Assembly: GCA_022710935.1 (NCBI GenBank)
Contig: JAKLFY010000046.1
Span: forward strand, 1 to 50,717
Direction of reading: 5' to 3'
Origin: Verrucomicrobiota bacterium
Lineage (GTDB): Bacteria > Verrucomicrobiota > Verrucomicrobiia > Limisphaerales > J093
DNA: 50,717 bases
The translations under genes and the position numbers were made by a program. The notes beneath the pieces are model-generated. The model was given only the letters and a program-made list of their open reading frames with translations. It ran no database searches and was not told where the DNA came from. Shown one piece after another: positions 25,858-34,088 of this stretch (positions are counted from its first letter, which is position 1; each line of letters begins with the position of its first letter).

Positions 25858-25921
25858 CCCGGAAGTCTCACCAGTGGGGCGGTCGCGGCATTCCTGACGG
25901 TCGGTGGGTGAGATTTCCGGC
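25858..25921 (-). repeat. palindromic element C, copy 2
   Basis: Complement of 275-338: CCCGGAAGTCTCACC ... GGTGAGATTTCCGG around AGTGGGGCGGTCGCGGCATT. One base is changed in the left arm. Confidence 0.8.
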
Positions 25922-26065
25922 TCTATGAAACCCGCGCCCAGCAAGGAGAATTGGCTCATCGGTTCAGCAACGCCGGGACGCGCCCCAGCCGCTTGGGTGA
26001 CGCGGGCACGCGGACACAGTGTGGTCGAGATTCGGTCCATCGGTTTGGGGCGCGGGTTTCTGATT

Positions 26066-26137
26066 AGCCCGCATTTCAGGCGAAATGTGACGGTGACCGG
26101 TCAGATGACATCAAACGCTGGTGAGAAATGCGGGTCT
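26066..26137 (-). repeat. palindromic element B, copy 2
   Basis: Complement of 193-263, with AGCCCGCATTTC and GAAATGCGGGTCT ends and the core GTGACCGGTCAGATGACATC. Follows element C at a distance of 144 bases, in the inverse order of the pair at 193-338. Confidence 0.75.
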
Positions 26138-26326
26138 AGGGGCTGTCTTGCGGATGAGTTGGACGCCTTTCATGAGGTTGCGGGTGGCATCGCGTGGGAG
26201 GAGGCAGTTGACTTGGGGAATGAACCTCTGGACGCGGTTTCTCGCAGTGTGTGGTATGACTGTCGTCACGATACTGACGCAGAGATTCAGATGTGACGTG
26301 TGGAAGGGCATTTGTGGCCTGTCATA

Positions 26327-27481
26327 ATGAAGAAGATACTCTTTGTCATTCCGTCCTATGAAATGGGTGGCACCACAAGCAGCGTCATTAATCTTATAGA
26401 CCTCTTGCAGGGAAAGTGCAGGTTTGACCTCCTCGTCATGGCGCACGAAGGCCCGAGGCGTGCATTCTTTGCGGAGCAGAAGGTTCTACCGGAAAAGCGC
26501 CTCTTGGCAGCCATGGTGGGCAATTTCGGTAACCACGAACATGCCACGCAGTTATTGATCAGCGCCCCGCTTAAGTTGCTTCGACGCGCATGCTTGGGCC
26601 TCGGCGTCGACATTGCTGGATACGTGTATGGAGCAGTGGCGGAGACAATCCGCAGGCAAGATTACTATGCGGTTGTGGCATGGCAGGAAGGAGAGGCAAC
26701 GCGCTTTGTGGCACGAATTCGGAATTGTAAGAGGATGGCATGGGTCAGATGTGATTACCGCAGGGTCGTGAAGCGGAAGCGTGATGTTGGGGTTTACCAG
26801 AAAATGAGCCGGATTGTCTGCGTGTCTGAGTATACCCGGCAATCATTCTGTCAATGCCTGCCAGAGGTGGCGCATCGAGTTGAGACAATCTACAACCCAA
26901 TCGATGTCCAGCGCATTGTAAATGCCGGTGCCGAGATCGATCTTGACGCTCGGTTCACAGATGGGCAGTTTAACATACTGAGTATCGGCCGGTACTCGGC
27001 GGTCAAGCGTTTTGACGTTATACCAGGTATCGTCAGTCGCTTGCGAAGCGCTGGATGCAGGTTTCGGTGGTATATACTGGGGGAGCCGGTCGGCGAGGTT
27101 TATCGTCGGCTACTGGACGATATTCGAAGGTTTGGAATAGAAGAGGATCTGATCCTCCTCGGGGAAAAGAAGAACCCGTATTCCTATTACGCGCGCTGCA
27201 ATTTGGTTGTGGTGTGCTCGGAGTCGGAAGCGTGTCCGAATGCGATTATGGAAGCGAAGATATTGCACGTTCCAGTTGTCGCATCCCACTTTGGCTCGGT
27301 AGGGGAGTTTCTGCATGACGGAGTGAACGCGTTGGTGGCTCCTATAGATAGGATTGGCGAAAGTGTCAGGAGTTTAATCGAGGATAAGGCACTTTACAGG
27401 CGCCTGAAGAAGGGTTGTAGCGAGTATGTTCACGACAATCGCAGGGGCGTGGATAGAATTGTCGCGCTATTTGAGGAATGA
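26327..27481 (+). CDS. family 4-like glycosyltransferase
   Basis: A 384-residue GT-B enzyme, start ATG 26327 (MKKILFVIPSYEMGGTTSSV, with the usual N-terminal GG motif). The C-terminal half has ILSIGRYSAVKRFDVIPGI, ILGEP, ILLGEKKNPYSYYARCNLVV and the E-x7-E region SESEACPNAIMEAKILHVPV, diagnostic of Glycos_transf_1. It would add one sugar to the lipid-linked repeat unit on the cytoplasmic face. Substrates are unknown. Confidence 0.9.
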   Translation: MKKILFVIPSYEMGGTTSSVINLIDLLQGKCRFDLLVMAHEGPRRAFFAEQKVLPEKRLLAAMVGNFGNHEHATQLLISAPLKLLRRACLGLGVDIAGYVYGAVAETIRRQDYYAVVAWQEGEATRFVARIRNCKRMAWVRCDYRRVVKRKRDVGVYQKMSRIVCVSEYTRQSFCQCLPEVAHRVETIYNPIDVQRIVNAGAEIDLDARFTDGQFNILSIGRYSAVKRFDVIPGIVSRLRSAGCRFRWYILGEPVGEVYRRLLDDIRRFGIEEDLILLGEKKNPYSYYARCNLVVVCSESEACPNAIMEAKILHVPVVASHFGSVGEFLHDGVNALVAPIDRIGESVRSLIEDKALYRRLKKGCSEYVHDNRRGVDRIVALFEE

Positions 27482-28018
27482 CTGTGGCGAGGAGCGTGGA
27501 CTATGGTAGCCAGAAAGTATGGCCGATGTCACGAAACAGCCCGGTAAGAGAACTCGCATTCCAAGGAGCCAAGAATGCGTGCGTCTGAGTCAACGGATGA
27601 TGGCCTAGCAGTTGGTCGCGAGTGGAGGTCACTATTCCGGGGGGCGCACAATAGCGTGTGGGATATACTTTACAGGTCATCACGGAAAGTCTGTGTTCAT
27701 CTGGGCGCGCGCCGCAAGCCGCCTCGCGGGCTCGGCGTCTGCCCCACCGGCCCGCGCGGGTTGTGGCGCCCATCTCCTCGGCGCCATTGGGTGACGTTTT
27801 CTCTCGGGTTTCCCCATGGTGTGAAGAACCGCTTACACGCGCAACCTGCTCACATCGAGTTTTTTGGCTCGTCAGGCTGACCCTGGCGTCATGGGCACAG
27901 ACCCGGGTGGCTTTGCCGGCGATCCCGGCACTAGCCAGGCGTCCGGCAGGATGCGATTCCCGATGCGTCCGCTCGCTTGAGGGTCAACCTTTTGCAGATG
28001 GGAGCAAATACTTCTCGG
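27482..28018. other. gap without recognised gene
   Basis: 537 bases with several short frames, none with a recognised domain. A 101-residue frame from 27575 is basic and proline/arginine-rich, which is usual for non-coding GC-rich DNA. The word repeats are absent. Given the transposase remnant at 29287, this could be the scar of an insertion event, but nothing here proves it. Confidence 0.35.
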
Positions 28019-29212
28019 ATGAGGCTGTTATTCATAGGCGGCCATTATGTGGAGCAGCTAAAGCCCTTCTTTCGCAAAAATGCGAGGGTAGGACTGGACC
28101 TTGCTGCCAATAACCTACAGGAAGCCATCTTCAAAGGTTTTGAGGAAAACCACTTTGATTGTGATGTGCTAAGCACACCTTATTTGGGGTCTTTTCCTCC
28201 GTACTTCAAGACCCCATTTGTCAAAGGACACAAGTCTGCCGATGGCAAGACGATTAGCATTCCTTACCTCAATGTTTCCTATGTAAAGCGTAGCGATATA
28301 AGACGGCGCTGCCTCTGCCATATCAGAGAATGGTGTAAAGACACGAGGGGTAAGAGAGTTGTGCTCTTCTACAATTTCAGTTGCATCGCTCTTGCTCCTA
28401 GAATTAAGGAGGAGTTTCCTGATACAAAGATCTGTCTGTTGGTCACGGATTTGAAGAAGTACATGGCGGCAGACAGTTTCTTTCTTACCAGAGTGAACGC
28501 CAGCATCTCTTCATATCTCATGAAGGACAATCCAAGCACTTACGGATTTGTCGATGGCTACATTCTTCTAGCATCAAAGATGACAGAATGTCTTCCCATA
28601 GCGAGCAGACCGTGGCTATTAATGGAGGGCATTTATAACCCGTCAGTGCAATTTGATGCTGTCCCCAAGGATGGGAATCGCGTCGTCCTATATACAGGCA
28701 ATCTCGGTAAGCGTTACGGCATTTGTAGTCTTCTCCATGCTTTTTGTCTTATCAAGAATGAAAACTATAGGCTACAGTTTTGTGGAGATGGGGATGGATT
28801 GAGCGATATATCGGAGCTTATCAAGCGAGACAACAGGGTCTCCTATTTTGGCATCTTGCCTCGTGCAGATGTTTTGACGCTGCAGAAGAGAGCTACCATA
28901 TTGATTAATCCTCGGCCTTCTACGGAAGCGTACACGAAGTACTCATTTCCTTCGAAGACAATGGAATACATGGCATCAGGAACGCCGACACTGATGTGCC
29001 GGCTAGGATGCCTGCCGGAGGAATACAAGAACCTTCTGTATTTTATAGAGGACGAGAGTGCAGAGGGCATTAAGGCCGCCATCGTCAACGCGTGCGAAAA
29101 GAGGGACGAAGAGCTGCAGATGTTTGGGAAGGCAGCAGCGGATTTTATTATGCGGAAGAAGACGCCGAAGGTTCAAGCAAGTAGAATCATTGAGTTTATA
29201 GAGAGGCTATGA
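28019..29212 (+). CDS. GT4-like glycosyltransferase, paralogue of 29489
   Basis: A GT-B transferase of 397 residues from ATG 28019 (MRLLFIGGHYVEQL); earlier in-frame starts at 27977 (TTG) and 27998 (ATG) are possible. C-terminal motifs: VVLYTGNLGKRYGICSLLHA, LQFCGDGDGLSDI, VSYFGILPRADV and NPRPSTEAYTKYSFPSKTME. It shares these and LLMEGI with the gene at 29489, so the two arose by duplication. Base composition is clearly AT-richer than that paralogue, which points to separate acquisition rather than a recent local copy. Confidence 0.87.
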   Translation: MRLLFIGGHYVEQLKPFFRKNARVGLDLAANNLQEAIFKGFEENHFDCDVLSTPYLGSFPPYFKTPFVKGHKSADGKTISIPYLNVSYVKRSDIRRRCLCHIREWCKDTRGKRVVLFYNFSCIALAPRIKEEFPDTKICLLVTDLKKYMAADSFFLTRVNASISSYLMKDNPSTYGFVDGYILLASKMTECLPIASRPWLLMEGIYNPSVQFDAVPKDGNRVVLYTGNLGKRYGICSLLHAFCLIKNENYRLQFCGDGDGLSDISELIKRDNRVSYFGILPRADVLTLQKRATILINPRPSTEAYTKYSFPSKTMEYMASGTPTLMCRLGCLPEEYKNLLYFIEDESAEGIKAAIVNACEKRDEELQMFGKAAADFIMRKKTPKVQASRIIEFIERL

Positions 29213-29286
29213 GGACGGGCGAGTTTTTCGTGTCGCGTTTAGCGTGACCGTCGGGGCAGAGAAGGATGGTCACAAGCATCCGGCCA

Positions 29287-29445
29287 TTACCCCCACAGCA
29301 TCAACTGGTTAGGAGGATATGACGATTCGTCTTGGGATTGCGTATTCGCAATCAATTCAGCCAGAGGCACTTGCTCAAACGCGTTGACGCTCAGAATCTG
29401 TAGGATTTGGGACACGCTCAAGTCGATGTGGAGTTCCTTGCGGAT
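29287..29445 (-). pseudogene. IS4-type transposase C-terminal remnant
   Basis: Read on the minus strand this encodes IRKELHIDLSVSQILQILSV, then NAFEQVPLAELIANTQSQDE, then PPNQLMLWG and a stop. This is the C-terminal tail of IS4-family DDE transposases, in which a LSVSQILQILSV-like helix precedes a final NQLxLF-like end. The catalytic domain is missing and the frame degenerates beyond 29445, where the next gene's leader begins. It is the only trace of an ordinary insertion sequence in the window and the only coding trace on the minus strand. Confidence 0.65.
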
Positions 29446-29471
29446 GGGCGGAGCGGCTGGACGCTGCCTAC

Positions 29472-29480
29472 AAGGAGGTG
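29472..29480 (+). promoter_or_regulatory. strong Shine-Dalgarno deciding the start at 29489
   Basis: AAGGAGGTG lies 8 bases before ATG 29489. It is one of the best ribosome binding sites in the window and contrasts with the pyrimidine-rich leaders of the repeat-flanked genes. Confidence 0.75.
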
Positions 29481-29488
29481 TTGTCAGC

Positions 29489-30775
29489 ATGATGGAACCG
29501 ACTCGTGGGCAATGCGGGATGCGGGTCTTGATTGTGGGCTTTGCGGTGCCTGATGCCGAGATGGATGAATTGCGGCGGCGGCACGGTGAGGCTCCCGTCC
29601 AAACCCACAAGTTGTGCTGGAATGTCGTGAACGCTATGGAAGCAGCACCCGATGTTCGTGTGGACCTGATTTCCTCGTTGCCGCTGCCGACATACCCGCG
29701 GTGCCGGCAATTGTGGGTGGGTTATCGGAGGTGGGATCGAGGCCAAGGGAGTTGGAACGTCATGGTCCCTTTCATAAATGTGTTGCTCGTCAAACATCTG
29801 ACCCGCTGGCTCGCATCTTGTCTTTTGGTCCTTCGCTGGCTCATCGCTCGCGACCGTTCGTGTCCGGGCATTGTATTGCTATATGGCATACACAGTGCCC
29901 ACATGTATGCGGCAATGCCGTTGGCGCGGCTCTTCGGAGTCAAGTGTGTGACCCTGGTATCCGATCCGCCTGGGGTTGAGTATCGGTGGGAGGGGCGCGC
30001 GACGCGCTATGCGAAGCGCTTCGACAAGATCCTCTTGAGAACGGCAATGCGCGCCAGTGATGGACTGGTCGTGCTCGCTGAGCGTTTGGGCAAGGACTTT
30101 GCACCTAAGGTTCCCGCATTGCTTATGGAGGGGATCGTATCACCTCGGGATCAAGAGCAGTTCTTGAGGGCCAGTCGCGTTACGGATGACGGGTCTCCTG
30201 TGGCAAGCGCCGATTTCGTGATCATGTACGCAGGAGGACTTCTTCGATCCTACGGCGTCGGCCTGCTGCTTCGAGCTTTTGAGTCCTTGCCGGATCACTG
30301 TCGCCTCTGGATATTTGGCTCAGGAGAAATGCGTGAGGAGATTCAGGCTGCTGCGGCCGTGGATGCGCGAATCGTGTACTGGGGTTTTGTTTCCAATGCC
30401 GAAGTCGTGCGACGCTTTCAGGAGGCGAGTGTTCTGGTCAACCCACGTCCATCCACTAACGACTTCACGCTTTACAGCTTTCCTTCGAAAGTGCTTGAGT
30501 ATATGGGATCTGCGCGGCCCGTGGTTTCCACGCGGTTGGCGGGTATCCCCGAGGAGTACTTTCAACACATAATACCCCTGGACGAGGAGACGCCCGAGGG
30601 TCTTGCGTCATTGCTCACGACGCTGTCCAAGATGCCGAAAGAGGAACTCGATTCTATTGGCCAGCGATCGCAAGAGTTTGTACTCCGCAGCAAGAGCATT
30701 GAGGTCCAGGGCTCGCGTCTTCGCGAGTTCCTCCAGCGTGTCATTGGAGGAGGCACGCCGGTCACTCGAGCTTGA
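29489..30775 (+). CDS. GT4-like glycosyltransferase, paralogue of 28019
   Basis: A 428-residue GT-B enzyme. The start is fixed by AAGGAGGTG upstream; the Rossmann strand MRVLIVGFAVPDAEMDEL begins ten residues in. Motifs include VTLVSDPPGVEYRW, LLMEGIVSP, VIMYAGGLLRSYGVGLLLRA, LWIFGSGEM, IVYWGFVSNAEVV and NPRPSTNDFTLYSFPSKVLE. These align with the gene at 28019. The insertion-sequence remnant lies between the pair. Probably adds one sugar of the repeat unit; specificity unknown. Confidence 0.88.
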   Translation: MMEPTRGQCGMRVLIVGFAVPDAEMDELRRRHGEAPVQTHKLCWNVVNAMEAAPDVRVDLISSLPLPTYPRCRQLWVGYRRWDRGQGSWNVMVPFINVLLVKHLTRWLASCLLVLRWLIARDRSCPGIVLLYGIHSAHMYAAMPLARLFGVKCVTLVSDPPGVEYRWEGRATRYAKRFDKILLRTAMRASDGLVVLAERLGKDFAPKVPALLMEGIVSPRDQEQFLRASRVTDDGSPVASADFVIMYAGGLLRSYGVGLLLRAFESLPDHCRLWIFGSGEMREEIQAAAAVDARIVYWGFVSNAEVVRRFQEASVLVNPRPSTNDFTLYSFPSKVLEYMGSARPVVSTRLAGIPEEYFQHIIPLDEETPEGLASLLTTLSKMPKEELDSIGQRSQEFVLRSKSIEVQGSRLREFLQRVIGGGTPVTRA

Positions 30776-30853
30776 CTCGTTGGGCCATTTTCTGCCATTC
30801 CGGAATTCGTGGTGCGGCCATGCCGTCATGCCACTTGTGAAGTTTCGACAACC

Positions 30854-31984
30854 ATGAAGACCCCTCGGGCACTGTTCTCCAAAAAGACCCTGCTCATCAC
30901 CGGCGGCACCGGCAGTTTTGGAAACGCGGTGCTTCGCCGGTTTCTGAAAAGCGACATCGGCCAGATCCGCATCTTTTCGCGCGACGAAAAGAAGCAGGAT
31001 GACATGCGCCACGAGTACCGGGATGCTCGCCTCAAGTTCTACATCGGCGACGTCAGGAACATCGACAGCCTCGAAGAGGCGCTGGTAGGGGTCGATTTCG
31101 TGTTTCACGCGGCCGCCTTGAAGCAGGTCCCGTCGTGCGAGTTTTACCCGGTCGAGGCGATCCGGACAAACTCGCTCGGAACCGACAATGTGTTGCAGGC
31201 GTCGGAGCGCAACGGCGTCAAGCGGGTCGTGGTGTTGAGCACGGACAAGGCGGCCTATCCCATCAATGCCATGGGTATGTCCAAGGCATTGAGCGAGAAA
31301 GTCATGGTCGCGCGTTCTCGGGTCGCGGGCGAGCGCGGCCTGGTCTTTTGCGGCACCCGGTACGGCAACGTGATGGCTTCGCGCGGGTCGGTGATCCCGT
31401 TGTTCCTTGACCAGATCGAGGCGGGCGAGCCGATCACCGTGACGGACCTCGACATGACGCGGTTCATGATGACCCTCGACGACGCCGTCGATCTGGTCCT
31501 GTTCGCCTTCGAGCATGGGCGTCCGGGCGATCTCTTTGTCCAGAAGGCCCCCGCCGCGACGATCGCGACCCTTGCCGAGGCGCTCAAGCGGTTGATGGGC
31601 GCGCCTGATCACCCGGTGAAGGTGATCGGGACACGGCATGGCGAGAAACTCTACGAAACGCTGCTGACACGCGAGGAACGGGCCCGAGCCGAGGACCTGG
31701 GCAACTACTTCCGGGTGCCAGCCGACGGCCGCGACCTGAACTACAATCTCTATTTCACCGAAGGCATGTCGGTCTCGGGCGGGCTCGAGGACTATCACTC
31801 GCACAACACAACCCGGCTCGATGTGGACGGCATGATCGAGCTGCTGCTCAAGCTTGATGAAGTGCGAGAAGCGATGGGGAGGCGGGGAGCAGGGAGCAGG
31901 GAGGGAAGGGGTAAGGGCACGGGGGCAAGGGCGAGGCGCGGAGGGGCAAGCGGCAAGGGCAGAAGGGCAAGCGGTAAGGGGTAA
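30854..31984 (+). CDS. fnlA: UDP-GlcNAc 4,6-dehydratase (5-inverting) / 3-epimerase, FnlA/CapE/WbjB type
   Basis: First enzyme of UDP-L-FucNAc synthesis, acting on UDP-GlcNAc in the cytoplasm. Start ATG 30854 places GGTGSFG at residues 17-23. Family hallmarks are FSRDEKKQDDMRHEY, AALKQVPSCEFYPVEAIRTN and the active site STDKAAYPINAMGMSK, where methionine (M140) replaces the usual tyrosine before K144. The family is about 345 residues; this protein has 376 because from about residue 342 the reading frame runs into GGGAGCAGGGAGCAGG and GGCAAGCGG repeat words, giving a Gly/Arg/Ala tail until a chance stop. Followed by fnlB and fnlC. Confidence 0.94.
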   Translation: MKTPRALFSKKTLLITGGTGSFGNAVLRRFLKSDIGQIRIFSRDEKKQDDMRHEYRDARLKFYIGDVRNIDSLEEALVGVDFVFHAAALKQVPSCEFYPVEAIRTNSLGTDNVLQASERNGVKRVVVLSTDKAAYPINAMGMSKALSEKVMVARSRVAGERGLVFCGTRYGNVMASRGSVIPLFLDQIEAGEPITVTDLDMTRFMMTLDDAVDLVLFAFEHGRPGDLFVQKAPAATIATLAEALKRLMGAPDHPVKVIGTRHGEKLYETLLTREERARAEDLGNYFRVPADGRDLNYNLYFTEGMSVSGGLEDYHSHNTTRLDVDGMIELLLKLDEVREAMGRRGAGSREGRGKGTGARARRGGASGKGRRASGKG

Positions 31985-32476
31985 GGGGCGGAGATGGGAG
32001 ATGGGAGATGGGAGATCGGGCACTGGAGCGCCGGCTTGCAGCCGGCTTAAGATCTCCGGAGATCGGAGATCGAAGATCAGTGCGTCGGTACGCCAGTACG
32101 TCGGTGGGCGGTGCCTCGGTAGGCGGTAGCCGGTGAGCGCGGACTCACAGCAGATCGCAAAGGAACGTAAAGTGCAGGCCAGCCTGGAATTTGGGACTTT
32201 GCGTTTCTTTGCGTCCTTCTGTGAATGAAGGTCTTCTCTGTGTGCTCTGCGCCTCTGTGGTAAATCCCATTCGATGACTGTCACCGCCCCGAATTGAACC
32301 ACAGAGACACAGAGGACACAGAGGAAGGCATGTGCGGCGGAGGTTCAACAGAAGATCGCAAAGGAACGCAAAGAACTGAAGAGTCGAAGCCTGGCCCTTT
32401 GCGTTTCTTTGCGCCCTTCTGTGAGGATGGTCTTCCGGTCACCATTTGTATTGCACACCTGTTTCGATCCAATTAG
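31877..32476 (+). repeat. word mosaic running from the fnlA tail into the intergenic gap
   Basis: Order: GGGAGCAGGGAGCAGG, GGGGTAAGGGCACGGGGGCA and GGCAAGCGGTAAGGGG words (inside the fnlA frame to 31984), GGAGATGGGAGATGGGAG, inverted GAGCGCCGGCTTGCAGCCGG hairpin (about 32029), GGTACGCCAGTACGTCGG words, CAGCAGATCGCAAAGGAAC with partner CTTTGCGTTTCTTTGCGTCC, TTCTCTGTGTGCTCTGCGCC with partner AACCACAGAGACACAGAGG, then AGAAGATCGCAAAGGAACGC with partner CTTTGCGTTTCTTTGCGCCC. It repeats the order seen at 4400-4800. Confidence 0.8.
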
Positions 32477-32612
32477 CCGGGAGGAGTTAACCCCGAACCA
32501 CCTGCCTGCGTCGACCTGTCCGCGTGTGCCCCGGAGAGTTGACCCTGCTCCCTGCTCCTATCTCCCAACGGGTACGGACAGTCCACGCATCGTGTGTCTG
32601 TAGAGTCAACTC

Positions 32613-34052
32613 ATGAGCACCAAGACCATCCTTGTGACAGGCGCAAACGGCTTTGTCGGGCGCAATCTGTCCGCTCATCTTGCCCGCCGCGAGGATCTGA
32701 CCCTGTTCCGCGTCGACGTCGATTCAGCGCCTGACGAGTTGGATCGGGCCATTTCCTCGGCTGAGATCATCTTTCACCTGGCCGGTGTCAACCGTCCCGA
32801 GGACCCCGGCGATTTCAAGTCGGGCAACACGGGCTTCACCGAGGACTTGTGCGGCAAGATTGTCAAAGCGGGCCGCAAACCGCTTCTCGTCCTGTCGTCT
32901 TCAATCCAGGCGGCATTGGACAATCCTTACGGCGTCAGCAAGCGCGGCGCCGAGGATGCGGTCAAGGACTGGGCACAGCGGGGAGGGGGAAGGGCAATCA
33001 TCTTCCGACTGAAGAACGTGTTTGGGAAGTGGTGCAGGCCGAACTACAACTCGGTGACAGCCACGTTCTGCCACAACATCGCCCATGACCTGCCGATCAC
33101 GATCAGCGATCCGGACAAGGAACTCGATCTGGTGTACATCGACGATGTTGTCGAGGCGTTTGGGAAGGTGATCGAGCAGGGAGCCGGAGCGGGAAGCGGG
33201 GAGCGGGGAGAAGACAGAGGACAGAGGACAGAGGGCAGAGGGCAGAGGACAGGGGATGCGGCAGGTGAACGGCTGGATTCCAGCCGCCCTTCCCCCTTGC
33301 CCCCTACCGCTTCCCCCTTACCGCCTGGCCCTTGCCCCTTACCGCTCGGCCCCTGGGAATACCGCGAGGTCGAGAGGTCTTACCGGATCACTCTGGGCGG
33401 GTTGGCGGCGCGGATCCGGTCGTTTCGCGAGATACGGCGCACCCTGGTGCTGCCTGATCTGGGCGATCCGCTGAATCGGTGTCTGTACGCCACCTATCTG
33501 AGCTACTTGGACGGACCGGACTTTGCATACCGGCTCGATCAGAAGACCGATCCGCGCGGCAGTCTGGCCGAGTTCGTGAAGTCGGCGGCGGCCGGTCAGA
33601 TCTTCGTCTCGCGGACCAAGCCCGGCATCACCCGGGGCAACCACTATCATCATACGAAGACCGAGAAGTTCCTGGTGCTCGAAGGCGAGGCCATTATCCG
33701 GTTTCGCAGGGTGGACAGCAGGGAGCAGGGAGCAGGGAGCAGGGAGCAGGGAGCAGAGATTTGCGGGCGATATCGCACTGAGCACCCTGGATCATCGACC
33801 TCCCAAGCGGTCTCCACACTCCCGGAGCTCCCTGCTCCGGGCTCCGGGCTCCGGGCTCCCCGCTCCGAGCTCCCTGCTGCTGTGATTGAGCATCGGGTGA
33901 GTGGACGCGACTTTGTGGTTGTGGATATCCCGCCCGGTTACACGCACTCGATCGAGAACGTCGGTAGCGGCGAGTTGGTCACGCTGTTCTGGGCCAGCGA
34001 GCCGTTCAATCCCCAGCAGCCGGATACGTATGGGATGGAAGTGGGGCGGTGA
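32613..34052 (+). CDS. fnlB: FnlB/WbjC/CapF-type epimerase-reductase with two in-frame repeat insertions
   Basis: Bifunctional protein: an N-terminal short-chain dehydrogenase (GANGFVG at residues 10-16, PYGVSKRGAED at 105-115) and a C-terminal cupin (PGITRGNHYHHTKTEKFLVL, IPPGYTHSIENVGSGELVTL). It epimerises and reduces the FnlA product to UDP-2-acetamido-2,6-dideoxy-L-talose. The protein has 479 residues where the family has about 370. The excess is two low-complexity segments, residues about 189-247 and 370-423, encoded by the same word repeats that fill the intergenic gaps. Each keeps the frame. One lies between the two domains and the other in a cupin loop, so the enzyme could still fold, which is inference. 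Confidence 0.92.
   Translation: MSTKTILVTGANGFVGRNLSAHLARREDLTLFRVDVDSAPDELDRAISSAEIIFHLAGVNRPEDPGDFKSGNTGFTEDLCGKIVKAGRKPLLVLSSSIQAALDNPYGVSKRGAEDAVKDWAQRGGGRAIIFRLKNVFGKWCRPNYNSVTATFCHNIAHDLPITISDPDKELDLVYIDDVVEAFGKVIEQGAGAGSGERGEDRGQRTEGRGQRTGDAAGERLDSSRPSPLPPTASPLPPGPCPLPLGPWEYREVERSYRITLGGLAARIRSFREIRRTLVLPDLGDPLNRCLYATYLSYLDGPDFAYRLDQKTDPRGSLAEFVKSAAAGQIFVSRTKPGITRGNHYHHTKTEKFLVLEGEAIIRFRRVDSREQGAGSREQGAEICGRYRTEHPGSSTSQAVSTLPELPAPGSGLRAPRSELPAAVIEHRVSGRDFVVVDIPPGYTHSIENVGSGELVTLFWASEPFNPQQPDTYGMEVGR
33177..33353 (+). repeat. in-frame repeat insertion 1 in fnlB
   Basis: Left part is G/A-rich (GAGCGGGAAGCGGGGAGC, then ACAGAGGACAGAGGACAGAG), right part is the complementary C/T-rich type (CCCTTGCCCCCTACCGC, CCCCTTACCGCTCGGCC). 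About 59 codons, no stop. Lies between VVEAFGKVIEQ and WEYREVERSYRITLG. Confidence 0.85.
33720..33881 (+). repeat. in-frame repeat insertion 2 in fnlB
   Basis: Left arm (GGGAGCAGGGAGCAGGGAGC) and right arm (CTCCCTGCTCCGGGCTCCGG) are inverted relative to each other around a core with GCGGGCGATATCGCACTGAG. About 54 codons, no stop, between EAIIRFRRVDS and AVIEHRVSGRDFVVVD. Confidence 0.85.
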
Positions 34053-34088
34053 GCAGAGAGCAGGGAGCAGAGAGCAGGGAGTTTCGGA

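Larger units (their letters stand above)
25811..26326. other. gap with two palindromic elements, no gene
   Basis: 516 bases containing an inverted copy of element C (25858-25921) and of element B (26066-26137), the same two elements that are adjacent at 193-338. Short frames across 26121-26296 have no recognisable motif. The next gene has a weak leader. Confidence 0.6.

Noticed and set aside
27575-27880. 101-residue frame in the gap before the 28019 transferase
   Set aside because: Arg/Pro-rich, no motif, overlapped by other equally long frames; looks like chance in GC-rich DNA.
30608-32302. Long open frame on the minus strand (564 codons)
   Set aside because: It is the mirror of fnlA and the following repeats. 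High GC third positions keep the opposite strand open. The + strand frame has clear family motifs.
33177-33353. Diversity-generating retroelement variable region
   Set aside because: No reverse transcriptase, no template/variable pair and no adenine-specific substitution pattern.
33720-33881. Assembly artefact as the cause of the in-frame insertions
   Set aside because: Four insertions in three genes all keep frame and fall between conserved blocks, and flanking coding sequence is intact. Not fully excluded; long reads would settle it.
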